This document shows positions 1 to 11,290 of a stretch of DNA of 64,000 bases, piece after piece. Below the pieces are notes generated by a model that searched no databases, was not told the origin of the DNA, and saw nothing but the letters and a program-made list of their open reading frames with translations. Each line of letters begins with the position of its first letter. Within the stretch, counting starts at the first letter, position 1. A program made the position numbers and the translations under genes. Source of the DNA: Strigops habroptila (taxonomy: Eukaryota > Chordata > Aves > Psittaciformes > Psittacidae); assembly GCF_004027225.2 (NCBI RefSeq), contig NC_044297.2, positions 409,569 to 473,568 of the forward strand, read 5' to 3'.

Positions 1-54
1 GGAATTCATCTCTTTACGCTTAACAAAGCACATCCAAGGTGAAGCCAAACCTAC

Positions 55-3000
55 ATTTCATCCAGGTCGTGTCCTTTGTATATGTAGTAGTTGCCGGGAT
101 CCAGCCGCAGCTCTTCGTTTGAGCCGTTAAGACCTACGAACATGGTGAAACCCCCTTCACCGTGTCTCACCATGCGGAGCTGGGACTGGATCTCTGGATA
201 TGGAGGGAAGGGAAAAATCAGTATTTTCTGGAATCCTCAGCTATGGAGAAGTGGTTTCTCCTAGAAGCAGCCTCACTCACACCTACGTTGCTCCCATGTT
301 GGCTTGCAGATTTGATTTCTTTCTTGGATTCACCGAATCCAACTCTGCAGATGGTTGTAGTTGAGTGGTTGTAGATCAACCACATCAGTACCCACAAAGC
401 TCCCACCCAACCGTGCCCCTTCCAAAGCAGCAAAGAAGACTTTGTGCCACCACTAAACCCAACTCTAAGTGGACGTTCCACCGACTGCCTCATGTTTTGG
501 GGTGCTCTGCTGTGGTTTTTAGGGAGATGGAGCAGCAAAGCCAAGGCTTTGCTAACCATGGACAGGTTGGGTGAACTCATTTGGGTTCCACTAAAAACTC
601 TGTGATGAAACGCCAGGGCTGGTGTTTGGAACATGAGCAACAAGGTTTGGGGATGTCTAAGGAATAATCAGAAGGATTCTGCTGTGGCTCGGAGCAGGAT
701 TAACACCATCAGCCCAATGAAACCCCAACCTGAAGCCCACTGGTGCCAGTGTACCGGGCAATGCCCGCGCCTCCGCCGGCAGGAGCCGTTCGTAGGTGTT
801 GAAGACCCCGGCATCCGAAATGATGATGGGAGCGAAGATGTTCACCAGATCCTGACCTTTCTTGACGCTCACACCTGGAAGGGAAAGGTGGGAGAGGGAG
901 GAGCGGCTCAAAGTGACGCTGCAGCAGGGAGCAGCCACGGGTGCCCCATCCCATGCTCACCACAGGCTTTGCCCTCGGAGTTCAGCAGGATCCTCTGCAC
1001 TGGTGCCTTCCCAAACACGTTGCCTCCAGCTTTCCGGATAACAGGAATGGTGTGGAAGGCGATTTCGCCAGCCCCACCTTTGGGATACCATGCGCCATGG
1101 AGGTAGTGGTCCACCAGGATGCCATGCAGGGAGAAGCTGGCCTTGGAGGGCACCACGCCTGGAGAAAGGGGTGAGAAAGGTCAGGTGAGTTTGTGCTAAA
1201 TCGTGGGGGTTTGTAGCTTATCCTAAAGGCGTGAGGATGAGGAACAACCTGGGTGCGCTGCTGTAGGGAACGATGGATGTGGGATGCGGGAAACAGGGAG
1301 AAGCAGGGAGTGTGCACCCTGGAGCCTCCTGGCTACCTACCGTAGGTGGGGAAGATGTAGCTGAAGATGGCCCTGAGCTCGCAGTTGGAGGTGAGACTGG
1401 TCACCACCTCCTTGAGGCTGCGCGACGCCAGGCGGGAGAAGGAGCAGAGCCGGGGCAGCAGCCCCGAGCGGCAGAGCAGCGTGCTCAGCGCCCGCGGCAC
1501 CAGTTTCAGCACGACCAGCAGCATGACCCCTCTCATGACGCTCTGTGGGAGGGAGGTTGCTGCTCAGAACGTGCTCAGAGACATCTCCCTGCCCCTCAAA
1601 ATGACTGTGAGGGTGGTGGGACACTGGCACAGGGTGCCCAGAGAAGCTGTGGGTGCCCCATCCCTGGCAGTGTCCAAGGCCAGGTTGGACACAGGGGCTT
1701 GGAGCAACCTCTCAGAGAGGCAACAGCATCTCTGAAGTGCTGCATCCTGGGGAGCTGCAGGCACCGGGAGCGCTTCCTCCCCCATAGAGCTCCCTGTGGT
1801 GGAGGTTTCAAGGCATAATTCACACTAATTCAGCACTGATCATATAACAATTGCAATCACCCCATGGGAAGGTCCTGGAGCATCATCCCATGGATGGAGT
1901 TCATGGGCGTCCCAGCACACCCCGTAGGACCATGGGCATCCTCAGCGAGTGGGACCCTCAAACTCCAGGGTTTTGAGGCAGAAAAGGGAGGTGGGGCTGG
2001 GCAGGGGCAGGTTGTGCAACACCACCACATGCAGTCACCCAATAGCTGAGCGTTGGGGGGTGACCAGAGCCAAAACCATCCCCCCAGGGGAAGGCAAAGC
2101 CCCGTCTACCTTCACCAGCCGCTCAAACTCATCGATAGCAGCCGCCTCCCCGGGAAACTGCTTCTTCAAGCCTTGGAAATAGCCCTTCCGCCCGGAATAG
2201 AGGTGATAGGTCTTGGCGCTGCCGGGCTCCCCCAGGACCACGGTGTCGAACACAGGCGGGAGCTGGGTCCATTCCAGCTGCCCCTCCGTCAGCTGGTCCA
2301 CCAGGAAGCGCAGGGTGGAGCCCTTCTGCATCCGCCCCACATAGTGGATACCTGGAAGATGCGGTTTCCCTTTGTTTTAGGGGGGTTTTCCCTTATTTTC
2401 ACAGCCCTAGGATGCACAAGGACCCTCCTCTTATTTCTCCATGTGGAGAGGAAAGGGAAAAGCTGGGAAACACCCTCCTGCCACTTTAGGTTGATGGGAA
2501 AAGTGCTCAATGTTATGGTTTTTAGCAGCTTTTGGGAATGTCGTTCCGCATTGTTGTTTTTACTTCCTGTATTGCTGTAAATCATTAATCCCAAGGATAA
2601 ATAACGTGGAACTGGACTTTGTCTTGCCAGAAAAACTTTGGCAAGGGAACATGCCCTTAGGTGATATCCCTGCGATAGGGTTGCCCACGCAAGTTGCCCA
2701 AGAAGCTGTGGCTGCCCCATCCCTGGCAGTGTTCAAGGCCAGGTTGGACACAGGGGCTTGGAGCAACCTGCTCTAGTGGAAGGTGTCCCTGCCCGGGGCA
2801 AGGGTTGGAGCTGGGTGAGCTTTAAGCTCCCTTCCAGCTCAAGTCAGTCTATGGGGAATTCTACAGGAGCTGGCCTGGATGCATAGAATATCACGGGAGT
2901 TTGGGGTTAGGGGTGTGACCGGCTGTGCCTTGCCCTGTGGCAGGAGGCTTTTGGGGCGTGGAAGCCGTGGGATATCGCGTGCTCAGGCGGAAAAGCACTT

Positions 3001-4443
3001 GTATAACCCGGTGCGGGAGCCGGGGCAGGGTGTTACGGGGCTATGGGTGTGATTCCCACCATGGGACCGTACCGGTGTCGAACTCAAAGCCCTTCTCGGA
3101 GAAGGTGTGGCAGCAGCCCCCCAGCTTCCCGTGCTGCTCCAGCACCAGCACCCGCTTGCCCGTCTTGGCCAGCAGCGCCGCAGCTGCCAGGCCCCCGATG
3201 CCGCTGCCCACCACGATGGCATCGAGCTGCTCCGGGACCTTGTCTGGAGAGAAAACTGGGGGGGGGGGACAGGACATACACACACATGGGGGGGCATCTT
3301 CAGCGGTGGGATGTGGCACCCCCATAGAGCATGCGCCTGGTACCCAGGGGTGACCTCCGAAACTGTGCTGGGGGGCGATGGCACTGCTGTGGGCAATGCC
3401 ACCCTGGTGGGGTGATGCTGGTCCAGGGGGTGATGCTGTTCTGGGAGGTGGGGGGGGAAGGTGGACCAAGGGGTGACACAGTCCCAGTGGAGCTGGGATG
3501 GGAGCTCCCACAGGGGAATGGGGGTGTCCCACTGGAGGATGAAGGGGTCCCACTGGGGGATTGGGGGGGGTGAGTTGTACTAAGGGATGGGGGGCTCCCA
3601 CTGTGGGATGCAGGGTCCAACTGGGGTATTAGGGCACTGGGGGGTCCCACTGGGGATTGGCGGGTCCAAACGAGGTATTGGGGGGGGTTCCACCAGCGAT
3701 CGGGGGGGTCCCACTGGGGTTTGGGGGATCCCACAGGGGGATTGGAGGTCCTATGGAGGGGGTCCCACTGGAGGATGGGGTGTCCCACTGGAGAATGAAG
3801 GGGTTGCACCAGGGACTGGGGGGTCCCACCAGGGTTTGGGGGGGTCCTACAGGGAGATTGGAAGTCTTAGGGAGGGGGGTCCCATAGGGGAATGGGGGGG
3901 GTTCCACTGGAGGATGAAGGGGTCACACCGGGGATTGGGGGTCCTCTAGGGAGATTGGAAGTCCTATGGGGGGGGTCCCACAGGGAAATGGGAGGGTCCC
4001 ACCAGGGCTTGGAGGGGTCCCACTGGAGGATGAAGGGGTCGCACCACGGATTGGGGGTCCCACCGGGGTATTGCGGTGTCCCACTGGGGATCTGGGGATC
4101 CCACCGCGGTTTGGGAGGTCCCATTTGGGTACTGGGGGGGAGTCCCACTGAAGGATAAACGGGTCGCACAGGGGGATTGGGGGGGTCCGAGCGGGGCATG
4201 GGGGTCCCACAGGGCGATCAGAGGTCCTGTGGGGGGGTCCCACGGGGGTATGGGGGGGGGTCCCACACCTGTCTTAACGACCGTCCTGCGGACCGCCTTG
4301 TCGGTGACGAGCGGGGCTGGCGGGCGCCGGGAGTCGGCAGCGAAGGGGCTGGGACCGTCGCCCGCGTGCAGGAGGAGCCAGGCGAGGAAGAGGAGAGGAA
4401 GGAGGACGAGGGAGGCGAGGAAGAGCAGCGCGTACACCCACAT
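55..4443 (-). CDS. RETSAT: RETSAT, all-trans-retinol 13,14-reductase (3' part outside window)
   Basis: Seven coding exons are visible: 4443-4269 (start), 3243-3073, 2351-2110, 1542-1341, 1158-961, 874-755 and 193-55, about 415 of the roughly 610 residues usual for the family; the last exons lie left of base 1. The protein opens with a hydrophobic anchor ([20 protein letters not shown]), then the motif [14 protein letters not shown] and an FAD-binding Rossmann motif ([20 protein letters not shown]). Later exons carry IGRM/VGRM-type, FSYIFPTYG and [16 protein letters not shown] blocks that match vertebrate retinol saturase in order. The family saturates the 13-14 double bond of all-trans-retinol at the ER membrane. 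The start is the only ATG before the anchor and sits in a CpG island facing ELMOD3. Exon phases are consistent throughout. I see no break. The call rests on remembered family sequence. Confidence 0.93.
1612..1735 (+). mobile_element. CR1 LINE fragment, 3' region
   Basis: The stretch contains the CR1 3'-end signature 'cccagagaagctgtgg', then 'ccaaggccaggttggacac' and 'ggggcttggagcaacct', in sense orientation. It is a truncated copy inside a RETSAT intron. Both ends are diverged, and the tail after the last block is not recognisable. Confidence 0.8.
2687..2866 (+). mobile_element. CR1 LINE fragment, 3' end
   Basis: Sense-strand CR1 3' sequence includes 'gaagctgtggctgccccat', 'caaggccaggttggacaca', 'ctagtggaaggtgtccctgc' and the terminal 'ctttaagctcccttccagc' block. 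It lies in the RETSAT intron between the FAD-motif exon and the next one. It is a 5'-truncated copy, the usual state for CR1. Confidence 0.85.
3430..4262. repeat. G-rich minisatellite in RETSAT intron 1
   Basis: Tandem, diverged units of the kind 'gggggtcccactgggg(g)atg' alternate with 'gaggatgaaggggtc' blocks and fill almost all of RETSAT intron 1. Runs of three to nine G recur on the + strand, so the RETSAT sense strand is C-rich. The array is open in several frames and gives false ORFs on both strands. Confidence 0.85.
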
Positions 4444-4782
4444 GGCGCAGTGTCCTCCTGCCGGCTGCGGGAACCCGCTGCGGCCGGCGGGGGACGGGCG
4501 GGAGGCACCGCCCCGGCGAGGGCTGGCACCGAGCCCCGGGACCCGCCAGCAGCCGCCGGAGGGCGGCCGCGTGCCCCGAGTTGCCCCTCCCGCGCGGTGC
4601 CTGCTGGGAGTTGTAGTCCCGCGGGTGCCCCCTCTGGTAAAGGGGGGAACCTGACTACAGCTCCCGGCATGCACTGCGCGGCGGCGGAGCCGTGACCGGC
4701 GGCGCCGGGACACACCCCCCCCCCCCGGTGCCGCCGCTGGGGCCCCGCCGCGGGGCGGGCCCGTTCGCTCTCCGCGCAGGGC
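4444..4782. promoter_or_regulatory. Divergent RETSAT/ELMOD3 promoter with two opposed ZNF143-type motifs
   Basis: Only 339 bases separate the RETSAT start codon (4443, -) from the ELMOD3 start codon (4783, +). The interval is a CpG island with no TATA box. It holds two copies of the ACTACA(A/G)CTCCC(A/G)GCA motif, one on the minus strand at about 4601-4618 and one on the plus strand at about 4653-4671. This motif is the known binding site of ZNF143, a common factor at bidirectional promoters. The same head-to-head pairing is known in mammals. Confidence 0.75.
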
Positions 4783-7700
4783 ATGAGCGGAGGCGCCGGG
4801 GGCTCGGAGCAGCCCGAGGAGCGGCAGCGGTTCCCCCCGCCCGGCAAGTCCCTCCCCGTGCGTGTCCCGCGGCGGGAAGCGCTCGGGAGCGGTGGGGTTG
4901 CGGGGTCCGTTCCGGTGCGTGACGCGTGTCCCCGTGTCCCCCCCCCCCAGCTCTCAACTCTGGGGCAGAACGGGCTCCTGCGGGCGCTGGTGCAGGGAGC
5001 GGAGCCGCCCGCGGGTGATGGTGAGTCTTAACTCCCCTTCCAAGGCGTTATCCCGGTGTTTCCCCGTGAGGGAGAGCCCGAGGAACCCTGCATGGATCGC
5101 TCTGGCTTTGCCTCAGAATCATGGAATGGTTTGGGATGAAGGGACCTTAAAGCTCATCCGGTTCCAGCAGCCTGCCGTGGGCAGGGACACCTTCCACTAG
5201 AGCAGACCCTGTGGCAGGTGGATGAGCTTTAAGGTCCTTCCCAACCCAAACCATTCCGTGATTCCATAAAGCTTCCAAAGAGAAACCCCACAGCGCCTCA
5301 GCCAGGTTTTATCCCCAGAGAAGGGGAATCCTGCCCTGAGCAGCTCTGGGAGAAGGGCGCAAATCCGCCTCCATGGGTCTGCGACACCTCTGCCCTTCTT
5401 ATAGGAGAGATCAGTGAGGAGCTGCAGCGAGCCCGGGAGGAATGGGAGGCTGTGGAAGAGATCCAGTCAGGTACAGCTGGCGCCGGGATAAGGGGTTGAT
5501 GGGGAAGGTCTGGGAGGTGTTATCTGGGAGAGGGGCGAGCTCGGGAAAGAGCCGGGTGTCTGGAAAAGCAGGGAGACTCCTGAAGTCCTCACTGTCCTGC
5601 TGGGAGCAAGCTCCCGGCTGGGAATCATGGAATCAGTGGGGTTGGAAAAGAGCTTTAAGCTCATCAAGTCCAACCGTTCCCAGCACTGCCAAGGCCACCA
5701 CTGCCCCATGGCACTGAGGCCTCGGCTACACGGGGTGTGAGCACTTGCAGGGACGGTGACTCCAGCCCTGCCCTGGGCAGCCTGTTCCAATGCCTGAGCA
5801 CCCTTTGGGGAAGGAATTGTTCCTCATCTCCATCTAAACCTGCCCTGGTGCAGCTTGAGGCCGTTTGCTCTTGTCCCATCACTTGTACCTTGGGAGCAGA
5901 GACCAGCCCCGTCCTGGCTCCATCCTCCTGTCAGGCAGTTGCACAGAGCGATAAGGTCCCCCCTGAGCCTTCTCTTCTCCAGACTAAACCCCCCCAGGTC
6001 CCTCAGCCGTTCCCCATCACACTGTGCTGGGATGGAGGAGCTGGGGGGGTGACCCCGTTCTCTGCCCCCCGCAGGGCTCGGGGGGACACCGGTGGCCGCA
6101 GCCCCCATCTCCTTCAGGGAAGCGCTGCAGTTCTTCCAGGCGGCCGAGCTCGGCGAGTGCAGGGTACGGGCAGGGCCCCGCGCTCGCCCTCTCTGGGGGG
6201 AGCTTTAGTAAGTAGGAGAGGGGAGAGGCAGCTCCCTCCTTCCCTTTCCCCTTCCCTCAGCTCCCTGCGTGATCCCCTCCCTCCCTCCCGCCTCTCCCAT
6301 GGGATTCTCCTCGGCCCCATCCCTCATCGTGCCCTGGCGCGTTCTCTCCCGTGCAGAGGAAGGTGCGTGCTCCGCGGCGCCGCCGGGGCCTGGCTGCTCT
6401 GCTTCGCTTCCTCTTCGGGCCCCCCCGGCTCCAGCCGCAGCTGCGGGGGGAGCAGGAGCTGGCGCTGGCCATGGCGCAGTGTGAGTGGCTCCAGGGGACC
6501 TCGTCCTGCTCTTCCCGCCTCCATCCAGCGGGATGAGCGCGGCTGGGGTGTTCCCCTTGGCACCATCACCCGTTCTTGCCCGCGGGGGTTCACGTCCAGC
6601 CGGGCTCTGGCTTTACTCTGCTGGTGGGGGGGGTTCTTTCTCCACCATGGCTCTGTGTTGGTTTGGGTGCCAAAGGGTGGGGTTTGGGTGCCAAGGGGCA
6701 GGTTTTGGGTGCTGAGAAGTGTTTTGGGGTGCCAAGGGCCAGGGTTTGGCTGCTAAGAAGTGTGCTTGGGTGCCAAAGGGTGGGGTTTGGGTGCCAGGGA
6801 GTTTTGGGTGCCAAGGGGTGGGGTTTGAGTGCTAGGAGGTGGGTTTGGATGCCAAGGAGTGGGGTTTGGATGCTAAGGGTTGGGATTTGGGTGCCAAGGG
6901 GTGGGGTTTGGGTGCTAAGGGGTAGAGTTTGGGTGCTGGGAGGTGGTTTTCGGTGCCGAGGGGCGGGGTTTGGGTGCCGAGGGGCGGGGTTTGTGTGCCA
7001 AGGGGCGGGGTTTGGGTGCCAAGGGGCGGGGTTTGGGTGCCAAGGGGTGGGGTTTGGGTGCTGAGGGGTGGTTTTTGGGTGCTGAGAGGTGGGATTTGGG
7101 TGCCAAGGGGCAGATTTTTGGTGCTGAGAAGTGTTTTAGGGTGCCAGGCGCAGGTTTTGGGTGCTAAGAAGTGTGCTTGGGTGCCAAGGGGTGCGTTTTG
7201 GGTGCCAGGGGGTTTTGGGTGGTTTTGGGTGCCAAGGGGTGGGTTTTGAGTGCCAGGGGGTTTTGGGTGCCAAGGGGTGGGGTTTGAGTGCTAGGAGGTG
7301 GGTTTGGGTGCCAAGGGGTAGTTTTTGGGTGCTGAGGGGTGGGTTTGGGTGTCAAGGGGTGGGTTTTGGGTGCCAAGGGGTGGGGTTTGGGTGCTGGGAG
7401 GTGATTTTGGGTGGCAGGGGGCAGGGTTTGGGTGCTGAGGGGCGGGGTTTGGGTGCCGAGGGGCGGGGTTTGGGTGCCGAGGGGCGGGGTTTGGGTGCTG
7501 GGAGGTGATTTTGGGTGGCAAGGGGCAGGGTTTGGGTGCTGAGGGGTGGTTTTTGGGTGCCGAGGGGCGGTTTTTGGGTGCCGAGGGGCGGGGTTTGGGT
7601 GCCGAGGGGCGGGGTTTGGGTGCCGGGGGCGGGGTTTGGGTGCCGGGGGCGGGGTTTGGGTGCCGGGGGCGGGGTTTGGGTGCTGAGGGGTGGTTTCTCT

Positions 7701-10280
7701 CTGCCAGGTGCTTTGGATGACAACGAGAGCGTGCACATGAGGATCCTGCAGACCATCTACAAGAAGCTCACCCGCTCCCGCCTGGGCTGCCCGCGCTATG
7801 GGGCGCACTGGGAAGAACTTGGATTTCAGGGTAGGGCAGAGGGAGAGGCCTCGGGAGCAAAGCTTTGCTGGGAGAGATCACGCTGGTCCCATTCCCTCCG
7901 CCGGAGGTGGGATGCAGACGCAGGGTAAAGGGTTTGGTCCTTGTTCTCCCTCCTTCCCAGCTGCTTCTCAGGGTGATTTCATGGAATCCCAGCCTGGTTT
8001 GGGTTGAAGGGACCTTAAAGCTCCTCCAGCTCCAACCCCTGCCCCGGGCAGGGACACCTTCCACTAGAGCAGGTTGCTCCAAGCCCCTGTGTCCAACCTG
8101 GCCTTGAACACTGCCAGGGATGGGGCAGCCACAGCTTCTCTGGGCACCCTGTGCCAGCGCCTCAGCACCCTCACAGGGAAGAGCTGCTGCCTCAGAGCTC
8201 ATCTCCATCTCCCCTCTGGCAGGTTAAAGCCATTCCCCTTGGCCTGTCCCTACATCCCTTGTCCAAAGCCCCTCTCCAGGTTTCCTGGAGCCCCTTTAGG
8301 CACTGGAGCTGCTCTAAGGTCTCCCCTTCAGGAGCCTTCTCTTCTCCAGACTAAACCCCCCCAGGTCCCTCAGCTGTTCCTCACCACACTTGTGCTCCAG
8401 GCCCTGCACCAGCTCCGTGGTGTCATTAATGCTCTTCATTAGTGCTAATGAGCCGTGTCCCATTCCTGGGGCCCAGGTCAGGGCTCTGTCACTGAGGTGG
8501 CCTCAGCTGGGTAAGAAAAACAGTGTCATTAAGAGAGACAACACGATTAAAGGTGTCACATGTGGCCTCGCTGGCACCTTTGGGCTGGTTGACTCAATAG
8601 AACAGGTTTAACAAAGCCTGAACCCAGCGGCTCCTCTGGCTCCACAACTGGCTTTAGGTGACACTTTACAGCCCTGGGGTAGGTCGAGCTTAAAGCTGCA
8701 CATTCCTAGAGCAGGGTTAGGAATGGGCACACGGCTGGGGGAAACACCGACAGGGAAGAGGTGACAGTGCTGGTTTGGGAAACGCCTCAAAAAGCTGCCC
8801 TCAGGATGCAATTCCTGAAGGGATTTGCCAGGATTTGAGCGGTATAAAAGCCCATGGGAGCAGGGAGGTGACAGGGAGTGATTCCAGGCTTGTCCCACCC
8901 TTCCAGGCACGGATCCCGGGACAGACCTGCGAGGGACAGGGATGCTGGCCTTGATGCAGATGCTCTTCTTTGTCATGGACCCCCAGATGCTGCCTCTGGC
9001 TCTGGACATCTTCAAACTGTCCCAGCACGAAACCCAGGCAGGTCCTCCCATGGTGGTGCCTCCCTGACAATTCCTAACGCTCCGGGAGTGGGAAGCACAA
9101 AGATCCAGGTGAAAAACAGGAGTGAGTGGAGCCGGTCTCCTTAAACTTGGCATTTTCATCTTGGATTTAATTGGGTTTAATCCTGGATATAAGCTTGGCT
9201 TGTCCCACAGCGTCCATCCAAGCCTGTATCCTCAGTGCCATTATCCTGCTGCATGGATTTGCCGCCTGCAGGCCGCATCCCATGGGTTTGGGGTGGTGTG
9301 GAAGGGCTGGAGGTGGTGTGGGCACCTCGGCGTGCTGGGATTGCCGTAACACTCCTTCTGCTGCAGGAGTTCCCCTTCGGCATCATGTCCGTGAACATCA
9401 CCCGCATCGTCCTTCAGGCCCTGAGGGAGGAGCGGCTCTCCCGGTGGGTTCCGGCAGCTCCGTAGCCAGGCCAGGAGGGGTTTTGGGATCTGGAGCTGCC
9501 TCCCGGTGCTCCAGACACTGGCTCAGCCCCTCTCCGCCTCTTCCAGGGAATGCAACCGCCGGCAGCAGGTCATCGCTGTGCTCAACGACCTCTATGCAGC
9601 CGCCTTCCTGCGGCTCTACCGTGTCTGGAAGTGGGAGCACAAGACCATCGCCGACTCCTGCTTCCTCCTGAAGGGTTTGTTTCCCGGATTTTCCTCCTTC
9701 TTTCCCAAGGAAAAGAACCCGAGGCCAAACCCAGCATGTTCTTAGTGTCCTGCTGAGCCCAGCCTGAGGGTCGTAACACCCAGGAACCCCCAACCACTCC
9801 TTGTTTCAGCTTCACACGCAGTTTGTTCAACACTTTAACTACCCGAGTGCCCCATGGGGTGGGGTTTTCCCTGCATTTTCCAACAGCTCCTGCTTCAAAT
9901 GGGATCTGGCTGTTGCCACCAGGCTCGTGCTTCATCCTGGGCTTCTGTTATGGGGGGATCTTGGGATGGTGCTGAGCTCAGCTGGGGTTTGGTGAGGAAA
10001 ACGGAACAGCCTTTCCTGAGGGGATCTGTAGGGCAGCAGCATTACCACATCCCTGACCCCATCCCGGCTCTCCATCCTCATGCTTTCCCCTCTGCCCTCC
10101 CCAGAGCTGGAGTTATCCATCAAAAGGAAGCCGAAGCAGCTCCTGAAATCCCTGGAAGCCTTCGTGAGCCGCGGCCCCACAGCCGAGGGTGCTGACCCTC
10201 CGTCCCCTCCTTCCCCCTCCAGCCGGGAGCTCAGCTTCACCGGCCTGTGTGACCTGGAGGGTGAACCCCGGCTCGTCTGA
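4783..10280 (+). CDS. ELMOD3: ELMOD3, ELMO domain-containing protein 3
   Basis: Ten exons: 4783-4857, 4951-5020, 5405-5470, 6075-6163, 6357-6480, 7708-7830, 8907-9037, 9367-9443, 9547-9674 and 10105-10280, giving 352 residues against about 380 in human. The N-terminus has [11 protein letters not shown]; the ELMO domain runs from the [12 protein letters not shown] block through [34 protein letters not shown] and [19 protein letters not shown]. The GFQGTDPxTDLRG segment holds the invariant arginine of the ELMO-domain GAP motif. The family has GTPase-activating activity toward ARL2/Arf-class GTPases, and human ELMOD3 is linked to deafness. Exon 7 ends in a GC donor (CAG|GCAGGT at 9037/9038); reading phase and the human junction both require it. 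The fifth intron is filled by a minisatellite and three introns carry CR1 copies. Confidence 0.93.
5112..5272. mobile_element. Two CR1 3' ends in inverted (tail-to-tail) arrangement
   Basis: The left half reads 'aatcatggaatggtttggg' and 'gggaccttaaagctcat', the antisense CR1 end. The right half reads 'gagctttaaggtccttccc' and 'aaccattccgtgattccat', the sense end. Together they form an imperfect inverted repeat of about 160 bases in ELMOD3 intron 2. Confidence 0.75.
5622..6035 (-). mobile_element. CR1 LINE fragment, antisense
   Basis: Read on the minus strand this is about 400 bases of the CR1 3' region. On the plus strand the diagnostic blocks are 'gggcagcctgttccaatgcc', 'cctcatctccatctaaacc' and 'ccttctcttctccagacta'. 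It lies in ELMOD3 intron 3 and ends just before exon 4 at 6075. Confidence 0.85.
6650..7700. repeat. G-rich minisatellite in ELMOD3 intron 5
   Basis: About a kilobase of tandem copies, roughly 22-24 bases each, of the type 'ggggtttgggtgccaagggg' with variants (gctgagg, gccgagg, gctaagaagtg). Copies in the last 300 bases are nearly identical, which suggests recent expansion. The array ends about ten bases before the acceptor of exon 6 (7708). Runs of G make G-quadruplex structure in the transcript plausible. Confidence 0.9.
7975..8465 (-). mobile_element. CR1 LINE fragment, antisense, longest copy in window
   Basis: On the plus strand the copy begins with 'ttgggttgaagggacctta', passes through 'cttccactagagcaggttgc', 'ccttgaacactgccaggga', 'taaagccattccccttggc' and 'ccttctcttctccagacta', and ends near 8465. 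It is therefore an antisense 3' portion of nearly 500 bases in ELMOD3 intron 6. Confidence 0.9.
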
Positions 10281-10800
10281 AACGCAGGGAGAGGATCCAT
10301 AGGGAAAGCCTGGATCAGCTCCCAGTGTCGGTTATGGGGCTCGATGGTGGGTGTAGGGTGAGGACAGGGTTCCATGGCCGAGCCAGGAGCCTGGAATGCC
10401 ACTGAGGGGAGAGGTCTTGTTGCATAAACCCCCCCGAAACAACCCTCTCCAGGCTGAAATCTCTGGATGTGAAGGAGGAAAACGTGAGCGGGTGCGTTTG
10501 TCACCCGTGGGGCTGGGATAGTCCGTGTGTCTGACCCACATCCACGCTCCCATCTGTCTGTACCCCCAGTTTAGCAATGCTGGAGCACGGGGATGGGGTT
10601 CCCAAGCACAATCCTGACTCCAGCAGCACCCAGGAGGGTGGGGAATGGCCCATTGGGTGTTACTGGTGGGGTGCTGGCTGTTGGAGACAGCACATCCTCT
10701 GCACGTGGGGTGTCCCCGGGGCATCACTGTGTGTGTTGGCACTGAAAGAAGTGATTCAAAGGAGGGAAAATAAAACCAAATATGCTTCTTTGGATGGAAA
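10281..10800 (+). other. ELMOD3: ELMOD3 3' UTR with poly(A) signal AATAAA at 10769-10774
   Basis: Non-coding sequence after the ELMOD3 stop. A canonical AATAAA occurs at 10769-10774 and is followed by a T-rich segment (gcttctttgg), as expected of a cleavage region. No other + strand AATAAA was seen between the stop and this point. Confidence 0.65.
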
Positions 10801-11089
10801 AGAGCCTTTGGGACTCGGATCTGCTTCTGGTCCTGTGGCTGGAGCGTGGGGAAGGGCAGAGTGGGGTTTGCTGGGATCAGATTTGAGGCTGCAAACACAT
10901 CCTCAGAGCCTAAAAAGGGGGGGAAAAGCCCAAATCAGGAGGTGAAAGATCTGATGGACGAAGAGCTGGATGGGGGCATGGAGGGTGCTGGGGGTCGGGG
11001 GGGTTTAGGGGTGCTGGGGGGGGACCCGGGTACGGGGGGATGTGGGTGCCGGGGGGGCCTGGGGAAGGAGCGGAGCCCAGCGCAGCCCC

Positions 11090-11290
11090 ACCGGGTCCCA
11101 TCTCCCGGTTCCGCCCCGGGGGCGGCGGCTCGTTCTCCCCACCCCGCGTCCGCTTAAAACCCCGCGGAGGGGGCGCTCGGCAGCGCAGAGCCCGGCGGCA
11201 ACGGCACCGATACCGGCACCGGTAACCGGCACCGACACTGACACCGGTACCGGCAGGGATGGGCAGCGGCACCGGCAGCGGCGGCAAGAG
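11090..11290 (+). promoter_or_regulatory. ADRA2B: Probable ADRA2B promoter / 5' exon
   Basis: A GC-rich block with a TATA-like 'cttaaaa' near 11153 is followed by simple 'accggcaccg' sequence. A potential donor (AAGAG|GTAGGG) lies at about 11292, so either the following minisatellite is 5' UTR or it is an intron in front of the single coding exon. A short upstream frame (ATG GGC AGC ... TAG) overlaps the donor. No transcript evidence is available here. Confidence 0.4.
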
